A DNA stretch of 64,000 bases from Limnomonas spitsbergensis (GCA_037349105.1 JAYJMM010000024.1:558001-622000); one strand, 5' to 3'; shown: positions 43,127-60,239, counted from the stretch's first letter. Translations and numbers: made by a program. The notes: generated from the letters alone by a model not told the origin.

Positions 43127-44523
43127 CTTATACCAGTTGTACCAGGCTGAGCATGGGTGGGACACACTTGCTTTTGTGGACTGTGCTGTGGGCATTATTG
43201 AGGGTTAGTCTCCAGGGTTTCTGAGGCCGGTGTCTTTGGCCTTTCCGGCCTTCTATTTTGGTCCGTTTTGGGGGGGAGTTCTTGTTGTTGTTTGCCCCCT
43301 TTTTTAGTTTCTTCTCTTCTCCCTTCTGATCAGTGGGGCGCCCTCGCGGCCAAGCAGGGGTGGGATTCACTTGCTTTCATGGACATATTTTTTTCAGAGG
43401 CTTTGTTGAGGGTTAGTTTCTAGTGGAACTCAGGTGTTGGACTTGGTCTTCGTTGTCTTCCCGGCCTCTCCTTTTGTTCCTTTCCCCCTCTCTTCCTTTC
43501 AGTTCCTTCTTTACTTCCTTCTGAATAGTTGGGCGCCCATACAGCCGAGCTTTGAGCGGGCCCAGAGGTGTAACGTTATTGACCTTACGTCATCCGCTGT
43601 GAGATCCAGCCTTGGTAGCTGAGTTTCTCATTTCTGCGCCCCGGCCTTTGAGGTCTCACAGGAATAACCTTTATACATACAGCCGGTTGGTTTGCGATGT
43701 AGCGCATAAAGTTTCTGGGACGTTCCAGAAACATCGGGCTGACGGACTGACTGACAGACAGACGGATACGGGGTGACTCTGAGGGCTTCACCCCCGCGAA
43801 CTTCGGCCGCCCGGGGGGGCTCTGCCGAAAACAGAGGATCGACATGAGTGTTTGGTTGTCACCAGGTGTTCAAAACCCACGTTAAGTGCCAACGGGAAGC
43901 CATGCCACCATGCAAACTGCCCATGCAGAGCTGAATTGGGCCATTTCGCCATGCAGTGGGGGCAGGGTTATGCGCCTTGCTAAGCCGTTAAGGACCAAAT
44001 TCTGTTTTGCACAGACTTCTTAAGGGATTTCTTGATAAGATGTCCTGCATTCTATGTTGCATGCGTGCATAATTGCATTGTGACTGTTGGGTGCCAGTTT
44101 GGGATCATGTAGGAGGGCTGGCATGCTGCATCTCACGGCCACCTGTCTACCACCGCACTGCCCCCTATTGTCTGTAATTCGCAATACATTGTGAACATAC
44201 CGTTATGCCCGATCGATCTAGGTAGCCCTGGTATCATCAACGGTTATCCAACTTCTGTCCCTCCCCATTATGGAACGTAGGGCTTTAGTAGCCTGAGGCT
44301 GCATGGGAGCCGTCATCCCTCGAAGCAGCTCTCTATTGGCACCAGGTCAGTGGTTGTGAGTTGCTTGCTTGCTCAGGCCGGGCACTGTCTGTTCAATCGC
44401 TGTCCTAGGATATTTAGTCCTAGGACTAAATATCCTAGGTATTTAGTGGCTCAGTGCCCGAACTGTTGTCCCATGCATTAGTTACGAAGCTCTGTTGGGC
44501 TGTGAATGTGTCCGGAATAATTC

Positions 44524-44682
44524 ATGAAATTTGCATACAGCTTGGCGCAATCTCCTATTCGGCATGCGAGCAGTCTGAATGGATCTGATAGAGGATGCGC
44601 TGCATGTGTGCTTCCAGTGCCCTTGTGTCAGGGAGGAGTTACGGGAGCAGGGGTGGGCAGGTCCTCCGGGCGCTGCTACTAA
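44524..44682 (+). pseudogene. Captured OPR presequence fused to LINE, copy 3
   Basis: Same structure with two substitutions in the presequence (one silent, one Cys to Tyr). Confidence 0.75.
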
Positions 44683-46079
44683 CTTATACCAGTTGTACCA
44701 GGCTGAGCATGGGTGGGACACACTTGCTTTTGTGGACTGTGCTGTGGGCATTATTGAGGGTTAGTCTCCAGGGTTTCTGAGGCCGGTGTCTTTGGCCTTT
44801 CCGGCCTTCTATTTTGGTCCGTTTTGGGGGGGAGTTGTTGTTGTTGTTTGCCCCCTTTTTTAGTTTCTTCTCTTCTCCCTTCTGATCAGTGGGGCGCCCT
44901 CGCGGCCAAGCAGGGGTGGGATTCACTTGCTTTCATGGACATATTTTTTTCAGAGGCTTTGTTGAGGGTTAGTTTCTAGTGGAACTCAGGTGTTGGACTT
45001 GGTCTTCGTTGTCTTCCCGGCCTCTCCTTTTGTTCCTTTCCCCCTCTCTTCCTTTCAGTTCCTTCTTTACTTCCTTCTGAATAGTTGGGCGCCCATACAG
45101 CCGAGCTTTGAGCGGGCCCAGAGGTGTAACGTTATTGACCTTACGTCATCCGCTGTGAGATCCAGCCTTGGTAGCTGAGTTTCTCATTTCTGCGCCCCGG
45201 CCTTTGAGGTCTCACAGGAATAACCTTTATACATACAGCCGGTTGGTTTGCGATGTAGCGCATAAAGTTTCTGGGACGTTCCAGAAACATCGGGCTGACG
45301 GACTGACTGACAGACAGATGGATACGGGGTGACTCTGAGGGCTTCACCCCCGCGAACTTCGGCCGCCCGGGGGGGCTCTGCCGAAAACAGAGGATCGACA
45401 TGAGTGTTTGGTTGTCACCAGGTGTTCAAAACCCACGTTAAGTGCCAACGGGAAGCCATGCCACCATGCAAACTGCCCATGCAGAGCTGAATTGGGCCAT
45501 TTCGCCATGCAGTGGGGGCAGGGTTATGCGCCTTGCTAAGCCGTTAAGGACCAAATTCTGTTTTGCACAGACTTCTTAAGGGATTTCTTGATAAGATGTC
45601 CTGCATTCTATGTTGCATGCGTGCATAATTGCATTGTGACTGTTGGGTGCCAGTTTGGGATCATGTAGGAGGGCTGGCATGCTGCATCTCACGGCCACCT
45701 GTCTACCACCGCACTGCCCCCTATTGTCTGTAATTCGCAATACATTGTGAACATACCGTTATGCCCGATCGATCTAGGTAGCCCTGGTATCATCAACGGT
45801 TATCCAACTTCTGTCCCTCCCCATTATGGAACGTAGGGCTTTAGTAGCCTGAGGCTGCATGGGAGCCGTCATCCCTCGAAGCAGCTCTCTATTGGCACCA
45901 GGTCAGTGGTTGTGAGTTGCTTGCTTGCTCAGGCCGGGCACTGTCTGTTCAATCGCTGTCCTAGGATATTTAGTCCTAGGACTAAATATCCTAGGTATTT
46001 AGTGGCTCAGTGCCCGAACTGTTGTCCCATGCATTAGTTACGAAGCTCTGTTGGGCTGTGAATGTGTCCGGAATAATTC

Positions 46080-47171
46080 ATGAAATTCGCATGCAGCTTG
46101 GCGCAATCTCCTATTCGGCATGCGAGCAGTCTGAATGGATCTGCAGTTGCAGCAACGGCTAGCGGTGGCGGAGGAGAAGGGTCCATCTCCCTGTCCCCAC
46201 GGCCACAACGGCCACAACAACGTGTGGACCGTCCCAATCAACCAAAGACCACAATTGGTGGCAGATTTGGGGCATGCAACGATAGCAAACCTACTGAGGC
46301 CAGTGGCGGGGGCAGTAGCATCGATGCCAAACTGCTGAATGTCATGATCACAAATTGCCAAGCTTTGGAGCAGCTAGACAACCTGGTGACAGAGTTTGGG
46401 TCCACCTTTGATTACACTCATGCATCGACCGCATTGATGCAAGCCCAGAAGCTGATACGCGGCCCGATCCGGCCTGTTGGGAGGGACGCGGCCACCGTAG
46501 CAAATCTGGCGGAGCTGGTTTGGCAGCGTGTGCCGGACATGGACTCTCATGCTATGTCCAACTGCATATACTCTCTCGCCAAACTCAATTTTCGAGATGA
46601 GCGCGTGCTGTCTGCCCTCATCCAAAATGCTGGGTCAGGTGGCTTTTCAGACTTCAGCTCTCAATCGTTAACCAACACTCTTTGGGCCATGGCAAAGCTG
46701 GGGCACACCGATACACCTTTCACAAATGCTCTGCTTCTTGAAGTCAGGACCCAACTGCACAAATTCAATGCACAAGACCTGTCAAACACCATGTGGGCTA
46801 TGGCAACGCTGAGGCGCTCCGATGCAGCCTTCATAGATGCCCTTCTCCAAACAGCGAAAGCCCAACTGCCCAGCTTTTACCCCCAGGCTCTTGCCAACAC
46901 GTTCTGGGCCATGGCGAAGTTGGGGCACACCGATAAACCTTTCATGGATGCTCTTCTCCTTCTGGCAAGGGAAAAGCTTGCCAGCTTCAATTCACTAGAC
47001 TTGGCCCACACTATCTGGGCCATGGCGACGCTGCAGCATAGGGATGACGCCTCCCTGGATGCTTTCGTTCCTGTGGCTACCTCAAAATGGCGAACCTTCA
47101 ATGCATTCGACCGGTCGATGGTATCTTGGTCTTTGGCAAAGCTTGGTCTTCCAAACATACTTTCAAGTTGA
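46080..47171 (+). CDS. OPR-type (octotricopeptide-like) repeat protein
   Basis: 363 codons, single exon, ATG to TGA. Residues 1-80 form a basic, Ser/Ala/Gly-rich leader (MKFACSLAQSPIRHASS) consistent with import into chloroplast or mitochondrion. From about residue 160 there are five helical repeats of about 37 residues with the signature NT.WAMA.L...D..F..ALL (NTLWAMAKLGHTD, NTMWAMATLRRSD, NTFWAMAKLGHTD, HTIWAMATLQHRD). This is the style of OPR/FAST-like proteins that bind organelle RNA in green algae. There is no RAP domain at the end, and the protein is shorter than most OPR factors. The first 21 codons and the 5' flank are part of the 1556-bp tandem unit. Confidence 0.85.
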   Translation: MKFACSLAQSPIRHASSLNGSAVAATASGGGGEGSISLSPRPQRPQQRVDRPNQPKTTIGGRFGACNDSKPTEASGGGSSIDAKLLNVMITNCQALEQLDNLVTEFGSTFDYTHASTALMQAQKLIRGPIRPVGRDAATVANLAELVWQRVPDMDSHAMSNCIYSLAKLNFRDERVLSALIQNAGSGGFSDFSSQSLTNTLWAMAKLGHTDTPFTNALLLEVRTQLHKFNAQDLSNTMWAMATLRRSDAAFIDALLQTAKAQLPSFYPQALANTFWAMAKLGHTDKPFMDALLLLAREKLASFNSLDLAHTIWAMATLQHRDDASLDAFVPVATSKWRTFNAFDRSMVSWSLAKLGLPNILSS

Positions 47172-47381
47172 ATGCTGTGCATGCTCAAATGTTTTCCCTA
47201 GTGTGGTAAGCCTTGAGTACTGATTGGGAACTTTCTGAGCATGAAGACTGAAGAGATATGTTTTTATGGTTTTCCGCACTTGCTATGTCTCTGACACATG
47301 AGTTGTCTTTCGTGGCATGAGGTTCATTCCATGCTGACCTGATGCTGACTGTCATGCATGCAAAATACTTTTGTGTTGTAT

Positions 47382-47591
47382 GACCAAGGAGGTACTGACC
47401 AAGGAGGTACCGACCAAGGAGGTACTGACCAAGGAGGTACTGACCAAGGAGGTACTGACCAAGGAGGTACCGACCAAGGAGGTACCGACCAAGGAGGTAC
47501 TGACCAAGGAGGTACCGACCAAGGAGGTACTGACCAAGGAGGTACCGACCAAGGAGGTACTGACCAAGGAGGTACTGACCAAGGAGGTGTT
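47382..47591 (+). repeat. 15-bp tandem repeat, 14 units
   Basis: GACCAAGGAGGTACY repeated 14 times, differing only at the last base (C or T) apart from the final unit. It lies 210 bp after the OPR stop codon, probably in the 3' UTR or just beyond. The plus frame (DQGGT repeat) and minus frames are open as a by-product. Confidence 0.95.
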
Positions 47592-47919
47592 GAACATAAT
47601 TTATTAATAGTGTTCAACTGGCTCTACGGCTTAGGTATACGCTCCATAATGATTGAATCATCGTTTCTAAATCACCAATTTAACACTGAAATCACCCACT
47701 CACAGATGTTTCACATTCTCATCTCAATGATTTATGACACACAATTCACACTTGGTAAACACTGTTAAGACACTTCATTGACAGGCCACACAGGTTCAAA
47801 TTGAAGTTTCAGGTTAACACTCAAACATGCTTGTATACATTCTCATTTCCTGTACTAGGCTGTGTTCAACTGAACTTGTTTGCACCCATGTCATGTTGTA
47901 TGGCTGGGGCTTGTCTTCT

Positions 47920-48110
47920 GCACTAAGTGGTTCATTCCCAAGCTACTGATGGGTTGTGTGCTGGTTGCTAGCCCAGGGGGGCCACTGGGTTTCACTCGCT
48001 GTCCTAGCATATCTAGGGCTTGTAATACCAGTTTCTGGGCACATGTCCCATGCATCAAATGCGATAGTCTGTTAGACTGCAAAAACTTCACGGTATGCCG
48101 GTATCGGTAA
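47920..48110 (-). repeat. Dispersed repeat family C, minus copy
   Basis: GGTTCATTCCCAAGCTACTG, TTGTGTGCTGGTTGCTAGCC, CCATGCATCAAATGCGATAG, CAGTCTAAC-like blocks match the reverse complement of 37330-37530. It also resembles the flank GTCCTAGGATATTTAG...CCATGCATTAG in the OPR upstream region. Confidence 0.7.
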
Positions 48111-48616
48111 ACACCAATTATATACATTAGCATGGGTGGTCCGTTGTAGACTGCCGCCTTGGGTGCCGACCTAGCAATCGCGCTGACTGAGCCCCCACAT
48201 ACATTGGCCATTGGCTAGGTACTTCACGGAAAATCGGTGTCTACCTGCCCATACGAGTATACGACACTTCCCATCCAACGCGTGCCTGGTGCCATGCTGG
48301 CTACGTCCTTTATTGCCATGGCTGTATCATTGTTAGTGCATGGTAAGCTGGAATAGAGCTTGCTCGTCCCGACCGACAAGCCCCACATGGCCGAGCATAA
48401 ACCAGGGACCAGCGGGTATACCCCTCTTAACTTCCTTAACCTCCGCATCATCGATCAACAGCTTTTGAGAGCTACCCTTGCTTGTGTGCATGCCTGCATC
48501 AGCACCTCAAGGTGGTCTCTACGGAGCTTGGTCCGCAGTATCAGGGGTGATGGCCTCTAGCTAGCCTCACACTTCACATAGCTCCCTTCGCACAGCTCGC
48601 GATGGTCAATGGCAAC

Positions 48617-48650
48617 GTTACACCTCTGGGCCATGCTGAAATGAAGCCCG
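48617..48650 (-). mobile_element. Family B tail fragment
   Basis: ACGTTACACCTCTGGGCC followed by unrelated sequence. Very short truncated insertion. Confidence 0.5.
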
Positions 48651-48955
48651 GCCCGCAATGGTTGCTTGCCACGGTTGTGTTCGTGATGGACTGAGGACAG
48701 TACTGACTTCATCATTGCTATGTACTCATGTGTCATGAACGATTCTTTTCATGTTCTGCTGTGTATTGAATGTCTGGAGCAACTGTGCCATGCGGAGTTT
48801 ATAACTGATCTTCAGTTCGTCACATCATTAGTCAAGATTGCAGCAGCTGCCTGCTCCAGTTCCTTCCACCAGTAGGTCGCCTTGTTGATCTCAAGCTCAG
48901 AGAGGGTGCAAGAGAGGGCAGCGTGCGAGTTGAAGAAAGCGCAAACAATGCGGAG

Positions 48956-49038
48956 AACCAAGTCAAGATTACAGCCGAGTTTGGCGCAACTACCATCTCA
49001 GTGGTAGCGCCAGGATCAGAGGCAATCTTGACTTGGTT
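48956..49038. repeat. Foldback hairpin
   Basis: AACCAAGTCAAGATT (48956-48970) pairs exactly with AATCTTGACTTGGTT (49024-49038); inside, TGGCGCAACTACCA pairs with TGGTAGCGCCA around TCTCAG. A separate half copy (GTCAAGATTGCAGC) lies at 48833. Confidence 0.85.
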
Positions 49039-49070
49039 ATCTGCATTGATCGCAATGTTGTTTAACCCGT

Positions 49071-49949
49071 TTCAATAACGATACACCTCTGGGCCCGCTC
49101 AAAGCTCGGCCGCGTGGGCGCCCAACTATTCAGAAGGGAGTAAAGAAGGAACTAAAAGGAAGAGAGGGGGAAAGGAACAAAAGGAGAGGCCGGGGAGGCC
49201 ACGAAGACCAAGTCCAACACCAGAGTTCCACTAGAGACTAACCCTCAACAAAGCCTCTAAAAAAAATCCAGAAAAGCAAGTGTATCCCACCCCTGCTTGG
49301 CCGCGAGGGCGCCCAACTGATCAGAAGGGAGAAGAGAAGAAACTAAAAAGGGGGCAAACAACAACAACAACAACAACACCCCCAAAACGGACCAAAATAG
49401 AAGGCCGGAAAGGCCAAAGACACCGGCCTCAGAAACCCTGGAGACTAACCCTCAATAATGCCCACTACACAGTCCACAAAAGCAAGTGCGTCCCACTCAT
49501 GCTCAGCGTGGTACAACTGGTGGAAGTTAGTGGCAACGCCCGGAGGACCTGCCCATCCCCGCTCCCGTAACTGCTCCCTGACATTAGGGCACTGGTAGCA
49601 CACATGCAGTGCATCCTCTATCTGCTCGCTATCCCCCCGTGCGTGCCCAACACCGCTGGCAGCAGCCTGTCGCCGCTGACCGTTGCGCCGTCCTCTGGTA
49701 TCAGCAGTGCTGATCGCGCCAAGCCGCAGTCGCAAATTGATGCGCACACAAGCACACTCCTTCTGACCAGTGCGGCTCTTGGCTTGCGCCAGCACGGCAC
49801 TCGCCGTGGACTGGAACCAGGCGCGGAAGGTCGCCGCATATCAGTGCTCAGTGGTAGGGTCCCTGGGGTCCTCACCGCCGCTTACGCCCAGCCGTGCTTG
49901 CTCGTAGGCTGCGTCAACGAGAGCCAAAACCTCTGTGACGGGTAGGCGC
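49071..49949 (-). mobile_element. Second 5'-truncated LINE copy
   Basis: A putative 9-bp duplication TTAACCCGT flanks it (49062-49070 and 49950-49958). The minus strand reads INLRLRLGAISTADTRGRR, then the EDALHVCYQCPNVREQL zinc-knuckle region and the same 3' UTR as the copy at 39767. It extends further 5' (LPVTEVLALVDAAYEQ), interrupted by an in-frame TGA near 49850, so it is defective. Confidence 0.85.
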
Positions 49950-50835
49950 TTAACCCGTGTGCAGCCCTCTCTTGCACCGCCCCTGGGCTTGAGCTCAACA
50001 CGGTGGCCTGTTGGGTCGTTGGGAGATAGCACCAAGAGGAACTGCGATCATGCATGACTCGTTTGTCAACAAGAAGGAGACACAAAATGACAGGGGTTGC
50101 TTCACATTGTGCACCCATAGTAAACTGAAAGCATTTATATAACGAAACGTATGATGGCGAGAGTTCACCAGATGTGCGTGCAATCGCCATGTGCGGGACA
50201 CGTCAACTCTGTGAGTGTATGGCTGCAAGCGTCTACTTATCACGCCTGGACCCTCTTCGGAGGGCTGTGTCCTTATTTACCCCTTATCCTCAGTTCCTCT
50301 CCCATCCAGCACTTTCGAATGGGGGTGATATACCTGGTTAGAAACCACGGTTATAAATGCATGGTGGGTCGAAATCGGTTGCCGTGTATGCATGCAAAAT
50401 GTCCAGATGTGCGGTGTAGACCACTGGCTATAACATACACAACTACGCACCGTCACCACAAAAATATATATACTTAAATTTATATCATGCACGGCTCCAA
50501 CATAGCTCTGTGCGCTACGTAACATGCAAACTTTCACACTTCCCCCAACTTCAGTTCTGCCACCTGGGCACCTGGCCTGGCCCACCCGCACCTGGTTCAT
50601 TTACCGCAGGATCCACGTGTACGAAACACCTAACCAGCTTGACCTTCTTTGCGCTTCGAGCAGTCCGCGTACCCCCAGGACGCACTTATCCCTTAATCTT
50701 CCTCATCAGCATGCAACAAGGCTCGATTTCAAACGTACGCAGAATAAACCCTGCGTCGTTATCGTCCCACCCTCAAATCCGCGCCAATAGCATTTTCAAC
50801 AGCGGCAGCAGTCGCGTGCCTTGTGGACGCTTCTT

Positions 50836-51040
50836 CTACGCTGCGGTTGAGGCCCCAGCGCTAGCTTGCTGCAGCTGCACCTCTGCCGGTACACGGCAAA
50901 ACTCTGTGCCCGCAGCAGCAGGCGTTTCCGCTACACCTGCTGCTTTCTGCAGTGTCCGCCCCATGTATTGGACGACCCAGCCATCTTCCACAAGGCGGAT
51001 GAAGCACAGGCAGCACATGTATGTAGCAAGCACTGATAAA
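50836..51040 (-). CDS. Possible terminal exon, unknown protein
   Basis: A minus-strand frame ending in TAG has a protein-like reading (CCLCFIRLVEDGWVVQYMGR, then TLQKAAGVAETPAAAGTEF) and an AG near 51041. No family recognised and no upstream exon found. The opposite strand is also open, so coding is uncertain. Confidence 0.3.
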
Positions 51041-51079
51041 GGTATGGATCGCCACCGCGGGCATGGACACCAACACGCT

Positions 51080-52600
51080 GGGCCGTGGGGTGGGGGCATG
51101 CATAGTTGAGCATGTGGGGGGGGGACCATGCCCTCATGCAGGATGCTGCATGCATGGAAAATATATGGCCACCACAACCATGCACACATGCCCTCGTGCA
51201 GAATGGATCAAAGACCAAAAGTTAGTGCATAATCCCCAGTGGCATGGCCACCGACTCATTGGGCAGTGAGGGGGGTCCATGCAGCATGGAGCAAGGAAGA
51301 TGTGGAGGTGGCCATGCATTCATTTGAGTCGTGCATGAAGATGCGCCTCCCATGCATGCAGATGACTGATATGCAGGATCAGGCATGCGTGGAGCGCCAT
51401 GTTAGGCAGCAGCAGATGGGTCGGCTGGTTGGACATGTCTGAAGCATCATGCTAAGCAGCAGCAGAGGGGTGGGCATGCATGGGACGCCTCCCTTGTATG
51501 CATATGATTGCATGGGCATAAAACGAGCACCACTCTAGGCGCTATCAGGGGGGTCGTGCATATAGATGCGCCTTCCATGCATGTATATGAAAAACATTAC
51601 TGATATGAGGGATGAGGCATGCATGGAGCACCATGCTGGGAGATAGCATATGGGTCGGCCTGGGATATATTCAAGGAGGTTTGGTCCATATATTTGCGCC
51701 ACACATGCATCCATTTATCTGATATGTGGGATCAGGTATGCTAGGCAGCAAAACAGGCGTTGGCCGGGGGGGTATTCATGGAGCAGGGTGCTAAAATAAA
51801 CAAGAGAGTCCATGCATGCTAGGTGCACCTAGCTCACAAACATGGAGCACCATGCCGGGAGCCATCAGAGGTTTGGTATATATATATATATATAACCTCC
51901 CATGCATGTATTGCCATGCTATGAAAAAGCTGAGGGGTCATTCATGTTGCGCATCCCATGCATCTATTTGTCTGATACACGGGATCGGGTATTCTAGGCA
52001 GCCAAACAGGGGTGGGCCGGGGGGGGCATTCATGGAGCAGGGTGCCATAAAACAACATGAAATTCCATGCCAGGATCCCACAGAGGTTTGGTGCCTATAG
52101 ATGTGCCTCCCATGCATCCATTTGTCTGATATGAGGGTCCAGGTATGCTAGGCAGCAAGACAGGTTGGCCGGGGGGATATTCATGAAGCAGGGTGCCAGA
52201 AGAAAAAAATTGAAGTGCCATGCCAGGAGCCATCAGAGGGGTCGTGCATGTAGATGCGCCTCCCGTGCATGTATTTGTCTGAAACGTGGGATCAGGTATT
52301 CTAGGCAGCAAGGCAGCGATTGGCTGGGGGGATATCCGTGGAGCAGGGTGCCAGAACAAAAATGAAGTGCCATGCCAGGGGCCCACAGAGGGGTCGTGCA
52401 TAAAGCTGTGCCTCTTATGCAACCATGTGACTGATATGAGGGATCAGGCATGCATGGAGCACCATGCTAGGCAGCAGCAGAGAAGTCGATCATGTATGAA
52501 GAAGTATGCTAGGCAAAAGGAGAGATGTCATGCCACTCATGCGTGCGGCATGCGCTTCCCTTGCTTACATATGAGGGGACGGGCATGCAGGATCAAAGTT
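51080..52600. repeat. CATGCATG-rich degenerate tandem of about 130-160 bp
   Basis: Roughly ten decayed units share GGGATCAGGYATKCTAGGCA, GGGGGGATATTCATGGAGCA, CATGCCAGGAGCCATCAGAG and TGCATGTAGATGCGCCTCCC. A TATATATATATA run is at 51879-51892. Confidence 0.85.
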
Positions 52601-52739
52601 TACGGGGAACCCTACCTCCCACACCCTAAATCCTAAACCCTAAGCGCAAAACAAATACCCAAGGATGCCCTCACAAACTCCAGAAGGTTCCATCATAAAA
52701 GGCCAGAGGAGACCCTTGAAAACTACCATCACTCTTTCA

Positions 52740-52904
52740 AACCTCCCGCCCCCCACCCTCATACCTCACGCAGACGCACCTGCTGCAACATCCTCAGCCG
52801 CCATCGCCATCGGCTATTTTTGTAAACTATTCAAAAGCGGACCTCATAAAACCCCCCTCTCCCCCTCATACCTCACACAGACGCACCTGTTGCAACGTCC
52901 TCAG
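52740..52904 (+). repeat. Copy of the first recovered MgtE exon's acceptor half
   Basis: CAGACGCACCTGCTGCAACA and TCCTCAGCCGCCATCGCCAT at 52769-52815 repeat CAGACGCACCTGTTGCAACG and TCCTCAGCGGCCATCACCAT at 52878-52916. Confidence 0.9.
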
Positions 52905-58601
<5,697 letters not shown>

Positions 58602-58826
58602 AGGAAAGAGTGCGTGCAAGCTGACGGTGGTTTCTGTTACTGGCATTTTCATTTCCGGGGGATTACACTGGAGGCCAGCCGCCGTGCAACCGTCGCCCCA
58701 GCAGGATCTACGTCTGCATCGGGAGAGGTAGAATCCTAGGAACCAAACGAAAAGAAATACGCAGGGTCAGAGAGTCTGCACTTTGAAGGCAGTTGCAGGG
58801 ACCCCGTCGAAACATGGATATCATCG
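58602..58826. other. Intergenic: MgtE 3' flank and tRNA 5' flank
   Basis: No gene. The MgtE stop is 225 bp upstream of tRNA-Cys on the same strand. Confidence 0.5.
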
Positions 58827-58898
58827 GGACTTGTAGCTCAGTGGCAGAGCGGCCGCCTGCAGAGCGGCAGGTCTGGAGTTCGAACCTCTGCGGGTCCT
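58827..58898 (+). tRNA. tRNA-Cys (anticodon GCA)
   Basis: 72-nt cloverleaf. Acceptor stem GGACTTG/CGGGTCC, discriminator T as usual for Cys. D arm GCTC-AGTGGCA-GAGC. Anticodon stem GCCGC/GCGGC around CTGCAGA. T arm TGGAG-TTCGAAC-CTCTG. No TTTT follows; only TTT before the next gene. Confidence 0.95.
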
Positions 58899-58904
58899 TC
58901 GTTT

Positions 58905-59000
58905 CTCTTCATAGCTCAGTTGGCAGAGCACTGGACTGTAATGTGTCCTTGACAGTCAACTGTCATCCAGGTGTCCCCAGTTCGATCCTGGGTGAGGAGA
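58905..59000 (+). tRNA. tRNA-Tyr (anticodon GTA) with 23-nt intron
   Basis: Acceptor stem CTCTTCA/TGAGGAG with the eukaryotic C1-G72 Tyr signature, discriminator A. D arm GCTC/GAGC. Anticodon stem CTGGA/TCCAG. The anticodon GTA is at 58938-58940; the canonical intron lies after position 37 at 58942-58964 and contains GACAGTCAACTGTC, which can fold. T arm CCCAG-TTCGATC-CTGGG. TTTT at 59001-59004 terminates. Confidence 0.95.
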
Positions 59001-59004
59001 TTTT
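59001..59004 (+). terminator. Pol III terminator of tRNA-Tyr
   Basis: TTTT immediately after the discriminator; the first such run after tRNA-Cys too. Confidence 0.7.
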
Positions 59005-59635
59005 GGAATCTTGTCAGAAACCCAGACAGGTCTCCGCACTTAATCACCAGCACGTGGCAGGTGTAAGCCTAAGCCGCAGCCATGATAATGTCGGCCTACC
59101 TGCCAGCGGTGCAAAACCTGAGAGCACCTCATACAGGACATATGTGGTTGAACACTATAATGTGCGCATCTTCCGTATCCAATTTCCATTAGTGATGCTG
59201 CATTTCCATGACTTCCCCTCGAGTGCGTGTTTAGCTGAATTTCCGGTCGCATTCCGGCATTTATTTCAGCTAATGGACTGAGTGACCTAACGTTTTACGG
59301 TGTATTCTCACGTCGTTCCTTGAAGTGGCTGGTTTATGGTAGCAAGGTGAATTTACACTATTATGAGATGCTCCATGGCCTGGCCAGCAGTTGTAGTTTA
59401 CAATATTGCAAATAGAAACTTCGCGCGGTATTTTCGTTGCGCTGGATGGGCTTGAATAAATACTTCTTGTTTGCACTGGCTGTAACAGTAGCTTGATCAG
59501 GCAAGTCCCTGAAGACTGAATTTATGATGATACTCGGCATCTATTATGATGAAAGGGGGTACCCGGGTTTGTTCCGTTTGTCGGGTTTGTTGGTTTCTTG
59601 CTTGGACAAAGATACATCTCTTAGCCTCGTTTGCT
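59005..59635. other. No gene recognised
   Basis: Short overlapping ORFs without coding signature. Confidence 0.4.
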
Positions 59636-59984
59636 GCCATTGGCCTCAGCATGAGAGGTGCATCAAATTCGGTTGCATGGTGGTTCTTGGGGGAGACTGG
59701 CTGGCATTTAATCCACACTCTCAGGACAGCTTCCTGGTTTAGGGTTTGGGGGAGACTGGCTGGCATTTAATCCACACTTACAGGACAGATTCCTGTTAGC
59801 TGTCCATTAGGGGGCTAGGGGATTCTGCAGGTATGCTCACAATCTGGGTGGCCTCTGTTTCCTTAGAGAAACTAACAAGCCTATAGCCTGAGCATGCATG
59901 AGAGGGTGCGTCAAAGTATGATGCTTGACGGTTCTTGGGGTTCACTGGCTGGCATTTAAAGCAGTCCGAGGACAACACATGTGA

Positions 59985-60179
59985 ATGACGTTACACCTCC
60001 GGGCCATGCTCAAGAAAGGCTCGGCCGCGTGGGCGTCTAACTAAAGAGTTGGGAGGAGAGATGGAAAGAAGCACAGAAGGGGGCAGGGCAAAAAGAAAGG
60101 AGGAAAATGTGGGAAATAAAGTGGAGGGGTAAAAGGCTGGAAAAACAAAATACAAAGGATGTCCCAACCTCTGAAAAAG
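59985..60179 (-). mobile_element. 195-bp family B element with 21-bp target duplication
   Basis: Flanks GTCCGAGG..CA.CACATGTGA at 59964-59984 and 60180-60200 match at 19 of 21. The left end ATGACGTTACACCTCCGGG is the reversed tail. Confidence 0.9.
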
Positions 60180-60220
60180 GTCCGAGGTCAGCACATGTGA
60201 TTTGCACTCCTGATAGGGGC

Positions 60221-60239
60221 CAGTGGTGTAACGTTATTG
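60221..60239 (+). mobile_element. 19-bp retroelement insertion with 15-bp target duplication
   Basis: CAGTGGTGTAACGTTATTG lies between perfect copies of ACTCCTGATAGGGGC (60206-60220 and 60240-60254). It is the last 19 bases of the family B/LINE tail with one change. Confidence 0.92.

Larger units (their letters stand above)
39920..46142 (+). repeat. Four tandem 1556-bp units fusing LINE 3' end and OPR gene 5' region
   Basis: Units 39920-41474 (one base shorter), 41475-43030, 43031-44586 and 44587-46142 are almost identical. Each contains, in order: the LINE remnant from codon EDALH onward, its downstream target copy, about 900 bp of upstream flank of the OPR gene with a 36-bp palindrome, and the first 21 codons of that gene. 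Unit junctions join GAATGGATCT to GATAGAGGATGCG. The last unit runs into the true OPR coding sequence. Confidence 0.95.

Noticed and set aside
50510..51109. A 199-codon plus ORF
   Set aside because: Uses a composition without family or codon pattern; the opposite strand at 50836-51040 looks more protein-like, and even that is weak.
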